This document shows positions 13,063-24,359 of a DNA stretch of 64,000 nt, in pieces. Both the position numbers and the translations under genes were made by a program. Position 1 is the first letter of the stretch; each line of letters begins with the position of its first letter. The notes below the pieces were generated by a model that saw only the letters and a program-made list of their open reading frames with translations, was not told the DNA's origin and made no database searches. The stretch comes from Hypericum androsaemum (lineage: Eukaryota; Streptophyta; Magnoliopsida; Malpighiales; Hypericaceae). The stretch lies in NCBI GenBank assembly GCA_963995505.1, contig OZ023187.1, forward strand, positions 16,331,176 to 16,395,175. Direction: 5' to 3'.

Positions 13063-13074
13063 AAGGTGGAGATT
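13063..13074 (+). promoter_or_regulatory. Polypurine tract of copia element
   Basis: AAGGTGGAGATT lies immediately upstream of the 3' LTR, the expected plus-strand priming site. Confidence 0.75.
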
Positions 13075-13343
13075 TGTTAAGGTTTGTCTCAAATTCTAGA
13101 TAAATTAGTACTCTATTCCTATTTAGAGCAGGGTAATAATCTCCTATATATATTGGCATGTCTCTAGGTCTTTTATGTGTAGTTGAGAGTGTGAATTAGA
13201 GAGAACCCTCATGGAGACCTTGTAATCTGTTTGACTCGTATAGTGGATGACTCTCCTTTACATGTGGTTTTTTCCCCGTCTTGAGATTTTCACGTAATTC
13301 TCGTGTGTCTCGTATTTCTCGTTTCGAACCTTATTTCTTAACA
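13075..13343 (+). repeat. 3' LTR of copia element
   Basis: 269 bp, TGTTAAGG...TTAACA, followed by the TSD AATAG. Differences from the 5' LTR are mainly substitutions. Confidence 0.93.
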
Positions 13344-13348
13344 AATAG

Positions 13349-13817
13349 GAGCACCAAATCCGACCTCTTTAGAGTAGTCCTAAGTATCACTATATTGTCC
13401 AAACAAAATTCGCACGTTTGATTCAATACTTAATGGAATGGTGCTATCATATTCTTCAAAAAGCGACAATTTTTCAACATTTTATAGTATGGTGTTATCA
13501 TATTCATCAATAAGCGACATTATTTCTAATTCAAGAAAAGTAGAAATTTTGCAATTCAATTATGGTACTAATAAATTGTCTTTAAGATAATATACTACTT
13601 TCCATCTATATAGGAAAGACATTTATTTTCATAATGGTATTTTATTTATTGACAATTATATATATATGGTATTATATTATACTACTTTCCATCTGTATAG
13701 AAAATATAGATTTTAAATTCTTTCCATTTATGGAATCAAGGTTTTAGAAATAAATAACTCAACCCTAAACCATACACACACAATTGAAGGGAAAAAAAGT
13801 TAGAGATTGAGATTAAA
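13349..13817. other. Upstream region of the S1-type gene
   Basis: AT-rich. A TATATATATGG stretch at about 13659-13670 could serve as a TATA region for the gene at 13818. A duplicated CTACTTTCCATCTRTATAG occurs near 13591 and 13682. No exon is seen. Confidence 0.4.
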
Positions 13818-14288
13818 ATGGCTAATTATTCTCGCCTTTTCCAAGTTATAACAATATTGTTCATGAGTGTTAATGGGACGACATTGATCGATAGAAATGA
13901 GAAGTTCCATTTATTTCCAAAAGTAACCGTCAGTATCAACAATACTCTTGGTTATGGTCGATGGCTCGAACTCCACTGTTTATCTGCGGATGTTGACTTA
14001 GGCACTCATTATTTACCACCTAATTCAATATATTCATTTAGCTTTCGTAATACCTTCTTTAAGACTAGGTTATTCCATTGTGGATTTACATGGGTGTGGA
14101 AAGACGCCAAACAAATCAACCATACAATAACTAATAAATGCACAGTTTATCAATCTCTAAGAGATGGAGCTTGTGGTAAGCATTGTAATTGGGAAGTTAC
14201 ACCTACTGCAATTTGTGCAATTGGTTGGCAGCCAATAACAGATATAAGCTGCCTTCACTGGGGGGTCGAGGAATGCTCTGCGGGTTGA
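13818..14288 (+). CDS. S1-type self-incompatibility-like secreted protein (S-protein homologue)
   Basis: Single-exon 156-residue protein, the usual size for the plant self-incompatibility S1 family (SPH; Pfam PF05938). A hydrophobic N-terminus (residues 1-20, with ITILFMSVNG) looks like a signal peptide. Family landmarks follow in order: VTVSINNTLG (36-45), LHCLSADVDLG (52-62), FSFRNTF...LFHCGFTWVW (74-94), a GKHCNWEV stretch (120-127) and a C-terminal tail. Eight cysteines (54, 88, 108, 119, 123, 133, 145, 153) exceed the four typical of the family. In poppy, members act as pistil determinants of self-incompatibility; most other homologues have no assigned role, so no such role is claimed here. 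The frame is intact, though it sits alone in repeat-rich DNA. Confidence 0.88.
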   Translation: MANYSRLFQVITILFMSVNGTTLIDRNEKFHLFPKVTVSINNTLGYGRWLELHCLSADVDLGTHYLPPNSIYSFSFRNTFFKTRLFHCGFTWVWKDAKQINHTITNKCTVYQSLRDGACGKHCNWEVTPTAICAIGWQPITDISCLHWGVEECSAG

Positions 14289-14601
14289 CTGCGTAGATAT
14301 TTAATATGTTTTATTATATTTTGTGCTATAATCTTTGCTCTTATTTTGAGCGATAAATAAATTGGGCATGTATGAAGTGATCATTTCTTTAGAAATATTA
14401 TTTTTATGAATGTCACAAGTGCACTAACTGTCTTGATTAAAACTCTAATTATTTTGTTCAGATAAGACTCTAGTTAGATTATTAATGTAATAATCTGAAC
14501 TAACAAACGCTAGATCTTGACCGACTCACAATTTATAAAATCGTTTTAGTTACAATTTCAGATTTATACTTAAAAATATCAAAACTCAACCTTATTGGGA
14601 T
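14289..14601. other. 3' flank of the S1-type gene
   Basis: AT-rich with no further feature. Possible poly(A)-signal-like AATAAA at about 14356. Confidence 0.4.
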
Positions 14602-15120
14602 ACCGATCACAATGGGATCAGATTTGGTCCTGGAACCCCGTTTCCAGGACCGTCTTGTACCCCATTTCGGGTGATCCATTGCTTCATAACTGGACGATCT
14701 ATTGTATCATAACTGAGCGAACCATCACATCATAGCTGGGCAAACTAGCGCGTGTCCTGGACCCCATTTCAGGCGAACTATTCTATCATAACTGGGCTAA
14801 CCATTGTATCATAACTAGGCGAACCATCACATCATAACTGCGTGAACCAGCGCGTGTTCTGGGATGGTCCATTCGGCCCATTCACAAACTTCGGACAAAC
14901 CATTCCATCATAACTGAGCGAACTATTGTATCATAACTGAGCGAACAATTACATCATAACTAAGCGAACCAGTGCGTGCTCCGAAAAAATAAGGACCACT
15001 TCAGGCGACCCATAGTATCATAACTGGACGACCCATAATATCATAACTGAGCGACCCATAGCGTGTGCCAGGATGATCCTGGAAGAAAATACATGTCCAG
15101 GACCAAATCCGGTGCCGATC
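14602..15120. mobile_element. TIR element with internal tandem repeats
   Basis: The left end (GATTTGGTCCTGGA at about 14620) matches the reverse complement of the right end (TCCAGGACCAAATC at about 15095). Between them a unit of 20-26 bp built on TATCATAACTGGGCGAACCA is repeated more than a dozen times, with CAGCGCGTG spacers. CAACCTTATT and CAACTTATT on either side might be a worn duplication. No ORF. The superfamily is not determined. Confidence 0.6.
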
Positions 15121-15363
15121 AAGACAACTTATTCTTAACATAAATGAGAACCATATGACTAAAAAGCTACTAGACAAAAGGAGCTAAATAAAAAACTCCA
15201 TAATTACTCTTACTAAAATTGTAAATTCCTATTTTACCCGTCCTCGCCAACCGGGGGATTTTTTCTTAAATGGGCAAAAAATATACATATTTTTTCTAAA
15301 TAGATAAAAAATTATGCATATTCCCAAAATAGGTTGAAAATTATTTAATATTAAAAACTATTG
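15121..15363. other. Spacer between inverted-repeat elements
   Basis: AT-rich with no recognised feature. Confidence 0.3.
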
Positions 15364-16034
15364 AAGGAGGCGCCTCAACCAAACCTGTATATACCAGAAA
15401 ATTTGTAAAAAAAATAAATATTAATTTACTTGCCTAAAGTTACTTAGATAATCACTTAAATAAATAATCACAAATAAATTTCACTTAGATGATATTGACG
15501 ATAATCACTTAGATTATTCTTTTCTTTACTTAGATGCTAATCACAAATAAATTTCAAAATAGGGACCAAAAATAAATTACTTAAATGATAATTACAAATA
15601 AATTACTTGCCGTTACAATAAATTTTAATTTTCTTGTTATCCTGGCCAAAAGTTTCCACCAAAAAATTAATAGGATTTGGGTATTTTGCATTACTTTGGT
15701 GACTTTTGACAGAAATTTTTTTTTTGCATTCCAAAAAATTATAGCATAAAATTTCGCATAAATTAAGCATAATTATTTGGTGCCAAAATAATTATTTATT
15801 TTAATTATTGCTGCCAAAATAAATATTTATTTGGAGGCGCCAACCTCCAAATAAGTGATTATTTATTTAAGTGATTATCTAAGTAACTTTAGGCAAATAA
15901 ATTGCTGGAAAAATAATTATTTATTTGGAGGCGCCTCCTTTGTTTACATTTTTTTTTCAGTTTTCCTTCTTCTCCTTTGTATGACCAATTTTTTTTGAGG
16001 AATCCAAAAAAAAAAAAATTGGAGGGGGCGCCTC

Positions 16035-16040
<6 letters not shown>
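15364..16040. mobile_element. Inverted-repeat element with GGAGGCGCCTCC palindromes
   Basis: A near-perfect inverted pair of about 41 bp lies at 15431-15472 and 15855-15895 (core GCCTAAAGTTACTTAGATAA). The palindrome GGAGGCGCCTCC or a close variant occurs at 15366-15376, 15833-15848, 15927-15938 and 16024-16035. The rest is AT-rich and non-coding. It resembles a compound MITE, but no TSD was found. Confidence 0.5.

Positions 16041-16066
<26 letters not shown>
16036..16066. repeat. (TA)n microsatellite
   Basis: Pure TA run directly after the last GGCGCC palindrome. Confidence 0.85.
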
Positions 16067-16068
<2 letters not shown>

Positions 16069-16069
16069 C

Positions 16070-19000
16070 AAACTTTCTGACAAGTACAGGTTTGGTAGAG
16101 GTGTTCACACTTGAGGTGCCAATTTAGATAATCTTTCAACCTATTTTGAGAATATGTATGTTTTTTCTCATTTCAGAAAAAATCCCTTGCCAACCTAGTT
16201 TCCAATTTTCACCAAAATATCATTTAACCCTTTCTATTTTTTAATATTTTTTGTTTATACCAATTTGTAGATACTTACTAACACAATTAATTAAAGTCAA
16301 ATAAAATCCATTTAAAAAATGACATAATTCTCTCAGCTATATTGATGCGTCCCAAAAAATTCAAACTATAAATATTTTAGTAAAACTGAGAATTATGCAC
16401 AGTTTGTAACCATGAACAAGAAAAACTCAACGGAATATTGGTCCAATACGCCTACACTAATAAAAAAATGGCATAATCTATTTTCATCCAAAAACAATTA
16501 TATAGTGGCCATTTCGAGAAACGAGCATAGTTTAGGCGGCACAAAAAACTTTTACCCCAAGTTTACGTGTTTTCCATTTGAAAATATTTGAAGAAATTTC
16601 GGAAAATATTTTATTTAAAGTTTTTACATTTTAGTAATTATACTATATTCTGGATTATTTTTCTTTTCATTTTTTGAAAATTTAGCTCATATTTTATTTA
16701 GCTTTTTTTAAATATTATATAATTTAATTCTACTTTCATTTTATCCAATTTTGTAAGTGCTTATATTCAGAGCGGAACATTTTCGACCTTATTTTATGGG
16801 TGATTTTCTCAATAATATTTTTTTATATTTTCGAGACTTAAATCTTGTTGACGTAATTTAAATTTACTGCCAATTGAGCCGAATGCAATTTCACCCCAAA
16901 TTTGACGTGTTTTCAGTTTCAAAAAATCAATTAAAGGATTGATTAACGTTGCAATTCTCATGTTTTGGGTGATTCTAGGAGTTGAATGATGATAATAGCC
17001 ATTGAAGTTGGGTGTGAACAGAAAACATCAAGGTGGAACAAAATTATGTCTAATCTACAATGGATAATCTTATCTTAATCTTTTTTAGCTCATATTCTCA
17101 TGTTAGCGTATCCATTTTCATAATTTTATTAATGAGAGCCTGTGAATGCTTTAAAAATTAAGTTAATTATCAGATTGAAACTTTATAAATTGAATAAACT
17201 CGGCTAGAACCGGACAGTGCCGATACATATTATAACAATATCCGATTATTATTTTTGTAAAGAGAAAAATTGTATTACTCTAAATAAGAAGCTTACACCA
17301 AGATATCATAGGCACAGTTATTCAACAATACAAATAGTTACAAACGAATTCATATTGGTTACACCTAATATCTATCGCCTTAATACAACTCACATATAAC
17401 TACAATAAGCACTACCCTATCGATCCTCTGAATTCGATTTATAGTTCATACCAATTGCCGCTTCCTTATTGCATTAAGGAAATTCGATATTTCACCTCTC
17501 CATAGGACAATAAGTTCTGCTTTAATCTAAAGAAGCCATGGCTTAATAATTCAACTCATTAACACTCATGAACAAGATTGCTGTCATTTGAAAAAGAAAG
17601 TAAGATTAATTAGATATTTCAGCCTCACTTGCTAAAGAAAAGTTTTCAAATTGTATGTGTGATTAGAGTTGGACTTATTTATTTTTAAAACTTTTATTCT
17701 ATTAATATAATGAAATTTGTGGAGATAAACCTCTTTCCGTATATAGACGGAAGTCCAAAATATTGTTTATAATGTTTGCAGAACTGTTTGAAATGATATG
17801 AAACACGCAATCTTTAACTTTTGAAAGAAAAAAAATCACATTAAATATTCTAAAATAATAACAGGTAGGTTTTGATTTTCACCGACAATTAATCATAATT
17901 GACGAATTTTAAATTGTAACTGTAATCGCGGATCCCGTCAGATTATAATTTAAAAAATTTCCAAACCGTAATCAGTAATTTTTCTAACCATAACCAGTGA
18001 TTTAGTAAATGTGATCAGGTCTACATCCATCAATTAGGAATAACGAGGAATGGAGGTTAACTAGGCTTGGTTACCATCTCCGATGACCTGGGCAAGGACG
18101 ACGGGTACGGTCTTCCTCGTTCACGACCCTTCCACCGATCCGTCGCTGCCACTTCCGCACTCAAGGTCGACAAACAATGTAGACGCATTAGATAGAGGAT
18201 AATAAAGCTCAATAATATATTCTTTGATATTATTTTAAGCTATGCTTACCTTCGTCAATTCAATAGTATTTTTATGTTGAGTCGATAAAAAATACAGTAG
18301 TACTAAATATTTGTTGCGGGATTTTTATCAATTTTCAAAGATCTCATATGCTTGAACCTGAATTATTCGATCTAATGAGATCAAATATGATGCGGTATAA
18401 ACCAAAAATATCATATGAGAGATGTATACAATTTTTTTCTCCAAAAATATTAAGATTAAATTTTGAACGATAAATACGTAAATAACAAACAAATCATTTG
18501 TCTATATTTCAGCAACTTTAAATCAATATTACACTTGCTTGATATATTTTTTGAACAATATGGCAATCGCAATAATCATTTGAAGACAATTTAGAAAAAT
18601 AGATGATGACGTAAAATTTATTAGACAATTAAGTCTAGCACAAATTATTATCTTATATTTTTTAATTTGTAAAACATGTAAAAATATATGTATTAATAAA
18701 AAAATATCACTTTATGCAAAATTTGGAATCGCAATTTAGCACTAAAATTTTACAAAAAATTATTAATTATTACGATAAAAGATTATTAAATTTAACACAA
18801 GTCCCAATTTAAGACCAACATTTTTATCATTTTAGAAAGGTTATATTTTAAACGAAATCACGTGTAAATCTATTTATAGAGGTTTTAGTGTACTGTTGTT
18901 CACATAATAAGGTCTGCGTTTATTCTGCTATTGGTTTTCAATTGGGATTTTATTTGTAGTTAAATTCGACATATATTCTGCTATGAGGAGGTGGAAGAGG

Positions 19001-19079
19001 ATGAAGAGTCCTTTGTAAACACTTTGGGACGAAGAAAAAGGGTTTTTTTTAATAGGTTAAATTTTTATTATTAGTATAT
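16070..19079. other. AT-rich intergenic DNA
   Basis: About 3 kb with no convincing gene. A short GC-richer island at about 18070-18170 could be a scrap of coding DNA in a TIR element, but no protein family is recognised. Elsewhere only low-complexity AT runs are seen. Confidence 0.5.
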
Positions 19080-19990
19080 GCCGAAGGAAGAGTTCCTTTT
19101 CCAATGGAGATGCTTGCTAATAATTAAGTTAAATTTTCTCGTTCGGAATATCGTTTATCTCTACAAATAGATAAGACGTGCTTTACAAATTAATTTTGAG
19201 TTATTAACCATTTGATCAACTGGATAATCATGTTACTATTAAGATCACATCATTAATAAATATTTATTAACAAAAATTTGTAATCATTCAAAAATCATAT
19301 CCACGTGAATTAATCAATTTAGTAGTTTTTGAATATGAAGTCCCTTGTCTGGTTAAAAGACTTCTTCTATTTCCTTTTATTACTCCTCTCTTTTGCCAAG
19401 GGGGAGGTTGATCTAAACTCTTCCAAAAGAAGCAAATAGAAAAGGGAACCAACTTTCTCATAGTCTATTTAGGTCTGGTCGCCCTCTGTACCTAGTGTTC
19501 ATGTCTTCTTAGAGTCCTTTTACCCTTCAAGGTTTTAGCTTCACCAACTCCTATTTAAACCCAGAAAGAAGAGAGATAATAAAGTTTTAGAATTTAGATA
19601 GAGTGAAGTCTTATTGGTCATAGCCTTGTTGATCTTTGATCTTCAAGGGGAGCTGGCCTTTCTTTGGCATGTCGACCATGGACATTGTATACTTGAGTAT
19701 GTCCGCATTCGTGTCGTCTTAAGCCGACAGGATTGTCGACATGCTCAAGTGAACAATGTCTTGTGGAAACGTTCATAACAAGGAAGATGGAGATCTTGGG
19801 TGCAGCCGCGAGATATTGGTGACAGTTAATAGGTACAGATTGTTGTTCATAACAAAGAAGGTGGAAACGTTCTATTATAATAAGAACAAGTCCATATGTT
19901 TCCTATTGTATTGCAATGAAGATATGACTCCTAATAACTCAGCTTTTTGCTTTTGGATCCAAAACAACAAATTAGTTAAGCATGAAAACA
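19080..19990. repeat. Dispersed duplication, copy 2 (partner 3610-4440)
   Basis: Collinear with 3610-4440. A TATTTAAAC box at about 19551 lies 130 bases upstream of the hairpin at 19681-19760, and the hairpin's 3' arm is present only in this copy. The 99-residue frame at 19756 shows no domain. Confidence 0.7.
19681..19760 (+). ncRNA. miRNA-like hairpin (candidate, unassigned)
   Basis: The arm 19681-19703 (begins GACATTGTATACTTGAG) pairs with 19738-19760 (ends AACAATGTC): 20 of 23 positions are complementary. Pairing continues inward, imperfectly, between about 19700-19716 and 19725-19741, leaving a small loop near TCTTAAG. A stem of roughly 35 bp with few bulges and an upstream TATTTAAA box fit a plant MIRNA precursor. 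No known miRNA sequence is recognised, and a transposon-derived palindrome is an alternative. Confidence 0.35.
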
Positions 19991-20103
19991 TGTTTGCTTC
20001 TTTGTCTTTATATATTTATTACTCTTTCAGTATGAATAATCATGTTAATTTATGAAGAACTTAAGAAGAGGTTGTATTTGTTCAGGTATGATCTCAATTT
20101 TGA

Positions 20104-22029
20104 TCACAGATGCAAGTACTTGATAGCAGTCTGGACGTCCTTATCACCTCTTCCACTGCAGTTGAGTACAACTTCGGTTCCGTTGGAAAGCGTCGGACAC
20201 AACTTTTCCAGATACGCAATTGTGTGAGATGTTTCTAGTGCGGGGATTATGCCCTCTAGACGAGACAATCTCCTGAATGCTGCAAATACAAACTTCAAAT
20301 TAGTTCAGCATGGGAGAAGGACACTGCATTTCGGGGTCGAAGTTGGTAGACCACAGACAGACTCCGGTCACAAGCTTAACGGTATTGAGATCACACAGTA
20401 TACGACTTAAATGACTGATAGGATGATCCATCTTGCAGTCGAACAAAGAAAAAGAAATGCAATCAAGTGATGCAACGACCTTGGACAAATTGCAGCAGAA
20501 AAGTTCACCAGAGAGGTCTTGCAAGAAATTATGCATCTCACAAAAATCATTAGATGAAACTGTCAACCTCGAATCTAGGTTGTTCCTTTTTACCTTCCAA
20601 AGCCTCTTCATCAGTAACACTGGAATTCTGCACGTCCCATTTCTTCCAAGAAACTATGTTCGGGTCCAACTCCAGGGTAATCCGGCCTAGAAAAAAAAAG
20701 AAGCATAATTCATTAGTGGAAGGAAGGACAACAATTTATCCATAACGAAAAATTTAAGGTTCGAGTCTCACCCGCCACAAATAGAATGAGGCTCAATTAT
20801 TTGTCCATCTTCATCCTGTAATAAATAGCTCATGGCTCTATGCAATACCCCTACTTCCCCTTTGGTCAACGTGGCAGCATGCTTGCCACTATCCAAGCCT
20901 AGACCAGCCGCCTCCACACCAATTAATTGAACATCATACGATATGGATGTGGACCAGCAACAGAACCCAAAATATAATGGGTTGTCTCCACACTTGTTAC
21001 CCAGTCTCGCGTCCCTTCCAATGTGGCATCATCTCCAGAATGAATAGGCCTGACCTCAGCTCCGAGAAGTCGCATCCTGAACACATTCAGCGACTGCCTT
21101 TCCATGTCTTGAGTACCCATGAAAATAATACACTGCAAATAAACCAAGCACAAACTGTGGGGTAGCTCCCGTTGCAGTAATAGTTCTCATCTGTGGCGAG
21201 CAACGCTTGCCCAATAGCGTTGTTGATCTTGTGAGCACCTGTGTGGTTGAGACCCTCTCTCGAGATAAATCTCCGGCCCTTCACCATTAGAGCACTTGCA
21301 GTACTCCGTAAGCCTCTCAGCGAAGTAGAGCGGACTCTCCCTACCAACGTAGTCCTTCAAAATCCCAGCTAGCTCGTCCTGCCACATAACTCTCGGCCTA
21401 TCAAAACCTCAAAACTTAACAAGACCAACAAAATGCACCTCCCTCAAAAACTCAAACTTCAACCATAAATTCAATTATTCAAACACCATAAGGTTCATAA
21501 CCCATCAAACACCCCATTCTAGCAACTCATTCATCAACTTCCCCACCTGTAGCTACTAAACCGACCAGAAGAGACACCCTTGTCCAATGCAAGATCACCA
21601 CTTTCCCATTCAATTACCAACCGGGTCACCAAAAATCTCAAATTCGATCCCTAGAAATCCAGCTCCCTAAAAAAAATTCAAACTTCAACCATAAAGTCCA
21701 TACACAATAACCCATCAAACACCCCCTTCTTGCAACACATTCGTCTACGTCCCACCTGTAGAAACCCCTCGGTTCAATGCAAGATCACCACTTTCCCATT
21801 CAATTACCAACTGGGTCACGAAAAATCTCAAATTAACCAAACGGGTCATCCAAAGATCGCACCTTTAACCGAAAAAACGAAGACCCAGAAGGAAGGAACC
21901 GAACAAGGGTCAGTTTGGGAAGTACCTGGATGCAAATTTGATGAAACCGGAGGGCATTTGTTGGGGAGAGCGGACAGGGTGGGTGAATGCTCTTGTGCCG
22001 GAGGAAATGGGTTGGGTGGTGGTGGCCAT
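20104..22029 (-). pseudogene. TSB: Tryptophan synthase beta chain, pseudogene (TSB copy 1)
   Basis: Tryptophan synthase beta is the plastid PLP enzyme that joins indole and serine to make tryptophan. From the 5' end, the pieces are: a transit-peptide-like start MATTTQPISSGTRAFTHPVR (ATG 22029-22027); [20 protein letters not shown] (about 21380-21320); [10 protein letters not shown] with the PLP lysine (about 21255-21225); [20 protein letters not shown] (about 21115-21055); [20 protein letters not shown] (about 21015-20950); [20 protein letters not shown] (about 20925-20860); DYPGVGPEHSFLEEMG (about 20685-20640); and the final exon [15 protein letters not shown]...[14 protein letters not shown] (20298-20104). 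Order and strand are as in a real gene. The GRFGKFGGKY region is absent, the segment after QALLA is shortened, and frame changes occur near 21265 and 21180. It is therefore a decayed copy, not a working gene. Confidence 0.88.
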
Positions 22030-22812
22030 TGGAGGGTGGGTGGGAATTAAATTTACGAGAGAGGGAAGGGGTCGAATATTTAAAAAGGGGGCAATTTTAG
22101 GGAAGGTTTGGTGGGGCCGGTCGATAATTTTTGTTGTCGACGCCCTGGACTCTAATCTCAAGATTGTTATTTTAGGTTAATTATGTGTGAAGTTTAAGTT
22201 TTAGAAAGATAATTAGGTGTGGAGTTTTGTTATCTTTTAATGGTTTCGTTAATTCTAATCTATATTAGTTGATCTAATAGATCTGATTACAAATGGTATA
22301 AAAAAATTAGACATTGACGGCATGTGAACCGAGAAGATAAATTTTCTCGAATTTCAATGTCGACTATTGTCAAATATTTTTTGGAGAGTATATTTTTAAT
22401 AATATTTTTCATTCATAAATATAAACATATACAAATTTGTTATCGTGTGTCTCATAATTTATAACTTCGTGAATAAACACAAAACCTTTTTAAACAAATT
22501 GAATTTTCTTACTACCAAAATCAACCCTCGTTAAATAGAATATCGTCATTAGATGGAAAACCAATCATGTGTTAAACAAGTTAAACGTGCAGTACAAAAT
22601 TGTACCCAAAAACACAGATAAAGCAGCTAAGGAGAGTACATACTCTTTTATTCATATGCTGGTTCCATGACTTTACACTACCACCAATCAGAAAACAGTA
22701 CTTTTGTAACTCTTTCGATTTTAGTCTCGCTAATGCTAGGAAAGACGTGAGTGATTCCGAAACTAGAAAACGTGAAAAACTTACATCCGATTAACCAACA
22801 CTGCTGGGTTTT
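22030..22812. repeat. Unit spacer between FBD/LRR-like gene and TSB copy 1
   Basis: Non-coding DNA shared with the other units: 22080-22640 aligns with 36700-37260 and with 39237-39790. Shared blocks include GGTGGGGCYGGTCGATA and AACATATACAARTTTRTTAT. It shows that TSB and FBD/LRR-like gene were duplicated together. Confidence 0.7.
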
Positions 22813-24350
22813 TTACAGGACCTTTTGAACCACTGATATTTCCAAATCCGGGTTTGCCTTGGGAGATTGCATCAGAAGACTTGCTTGGCTTACGATCGCA
22901 CTGTAAAGGAAATTACCCTCTTGAACCTGTGGGAGACACACGTTCACACTCCTCAAGCAACGACCGAAGCGCATGATATAACGGATCAAGCTCATCTGGT
23001 TTGGTGCCCCTAGAAATCCACGAACATTGAGCACCCGGAGACTTCGCATCAAACAAGTCTCCGCTTGTGGGGTCCCGGTCCAGAAACTCGCATGGTCGAT
23101 TATGAACGGAGCCTCGTAATCCTGCAACAAATCGAAGAATTCAGAAAAAAGGGTCGTGCGAAATTGCGTTGGCTCGACGTGTACTTACATCGAAGATCTT
23201 TCCGGGTGCAATGCACAAGGTCAGAGTGTTCAACTTCGGGCAAGCTGCGAACATGAACTTGATGCCGATAAACTCGTTAACGTGCAATTGCGTGTTCATG
23301 GTTAGATGCTGGACGTTTGCATCGAAGTAAAATTCACTGTCCGGATCCAAGTATGCCCCGGAGATAATCTGTTTCGAATCAATCAAAAGTACACATCACG
23401 AAATCACATTTACTAAAAAGTGGATTAATCTCGCATTAATTAATTAATTACTAACCTGCAGAAAAACGCTGCAAACGGTCAAGAACTTAACAGTGAGCAA
23501 GTCCCCCATAAGGAAACAGAGATCTTTAGATGATCTGACGAACTGTCTTTGCATTGAGAAATCGAAGCAAAGCTCGACGAGTTGAAACTGGTTCCCCATT
23601 TGGAACTCGACCACCTGTCCGGAGTATTCAAAGTACCTCAAGGCGTGTCCTCCAAGCTCTAGAACACCGTTGTTGTCGCAGCCCTTCATCACGAAGTTGT
23701 TCAGATTCGAATATTTCAAATCAGGTACCGTGATGTTCAACGACCCCATTCCCCAGCACTCTTCAAGCCTCAAGGAGTCCAAGATCGGACAAGAATTCAC
23801 CAGCGACCCGAGTTGGTCCGAGGTTATGATGGTATAACCAAGGGAAAGGTTTCTCAGAAACTGCACTGGTGTGAGCCTGGACAAGTTCACGAAAACCGAA
23901 TCAAATCTTCAAGAAACTGCAAGATTGACCAAATTCTATAGATTCTTGGCTCAGTTCTCGAAACAAGAAAAAGAAGAGGCAAGAAGCAAACCTGGAGAAG
24001 TCTACTTCGCAGCAGTAGAGTTTCAGGGACTCCAAGTTTGCATGATATTGATACACTCGTTCGGGAAGGCGGAGCAATCTGTCGCCTATTCGTATCCATT
24101 TGGAGAAGTCGAGCTCGAGGTGCTCCACTCCCAGAGAAACAGCGTAGTTGATTGACGTCACAATGAAAGGGGCGTCGTCCTCCTGCAGCCTCGACATCGC
24201 GAGGCTGAACTTCCATAGTTGGGTTTCCCGCGGGTGTTTTGCAAGGAACCACAGGATAGAGTCCACGAACAATTTCCTCTGTAACTGTTGAATTTCCTTT
24301 GACTGATTGCGCTCGATGAACGTCTCCTCATCGAACACCAAACTCTTCAT
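22813..24350 (-). CDS. FBD/LRR-type F-box-family protein lacking the F-box (copy 1)
   Basis: Four exons on the minus strand: 24350-23992, 23876-23456, 23368-23189 and 23121-22813. All have GT..AG borders and consistent phase (2, 0, 0), giving 422 residues. The protein begins MKSLVFDEETFIERNQS, the stretch that in full-length plant FBD/LRR F-box proteins follows the F-box. No F-box exon is seen upstream to 24500. Leucine-rich segments follow (GVEHLELDFS, LESLKLYCCEVDFSR, FLRNLSLGYTIITSDQLGSL, CPILDSLRLEECWGMGSL, LNTLTLCIAP), then a C-terminal part with MRSLRVLNVRGF and YIMRFGRCLRSVNV. F-box proteins recruit substrates to SCF ubiquitin ligases; without an F-box this copy could not bind SKP1 in the usual way. 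It is 80-90% similar to 39976-41493 by eye. The intact frame in two copies argues for recent function or recent duplication. Confidence 0.8.
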
Positions 24351-24359
24351 CTCTCTTCA

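Larger units (their letters stand above)
8003..13343 (+). mobile_element. Full-length Ty1-copia LTR retrotransposon (decayed)
   Basis: Two LTRs (8003-8272 and 13075-13343) bound a 4.8-kb interior. The element begins TGTTA and ends TTAACA, and is flanked by a perfect 5-bp TSD, AATAG (7998-8002 and 13344-13348). A tRNA-iMet primer-binding site follows the 5' LTR, and a polypurine tract precedes the 3' LTR. The polyprotein order gag, protease, integrase, reverse transcriptase, RNase H identifies Copia rather than Gypsy. The reading frame has many stops and at least two frameshifts. By eye the LTRs are about 89-90% identical, so this is an old insertion. Confidence 0.95.

Noticed and set aside
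14680..15075. CRISPR-like array of short repeats
   Set aside because: Repeats are imperfect, spacers are not unique, there are no cas genes and the DNA is plant nuclear; it is internal repetition in a transposon-like element.
20300..20690. Independent genes in frames opposite or offset to the TSB pseudogene
   Set aside because: They overlap TSB exons or introns in other frames and show no domain.
23871..24252. Additional frames over FBD/LRR-like exon 1
   Set aside because: Shadows of the 24350-23992 exon; the chosen frame has splice continuity and LRR-like content.
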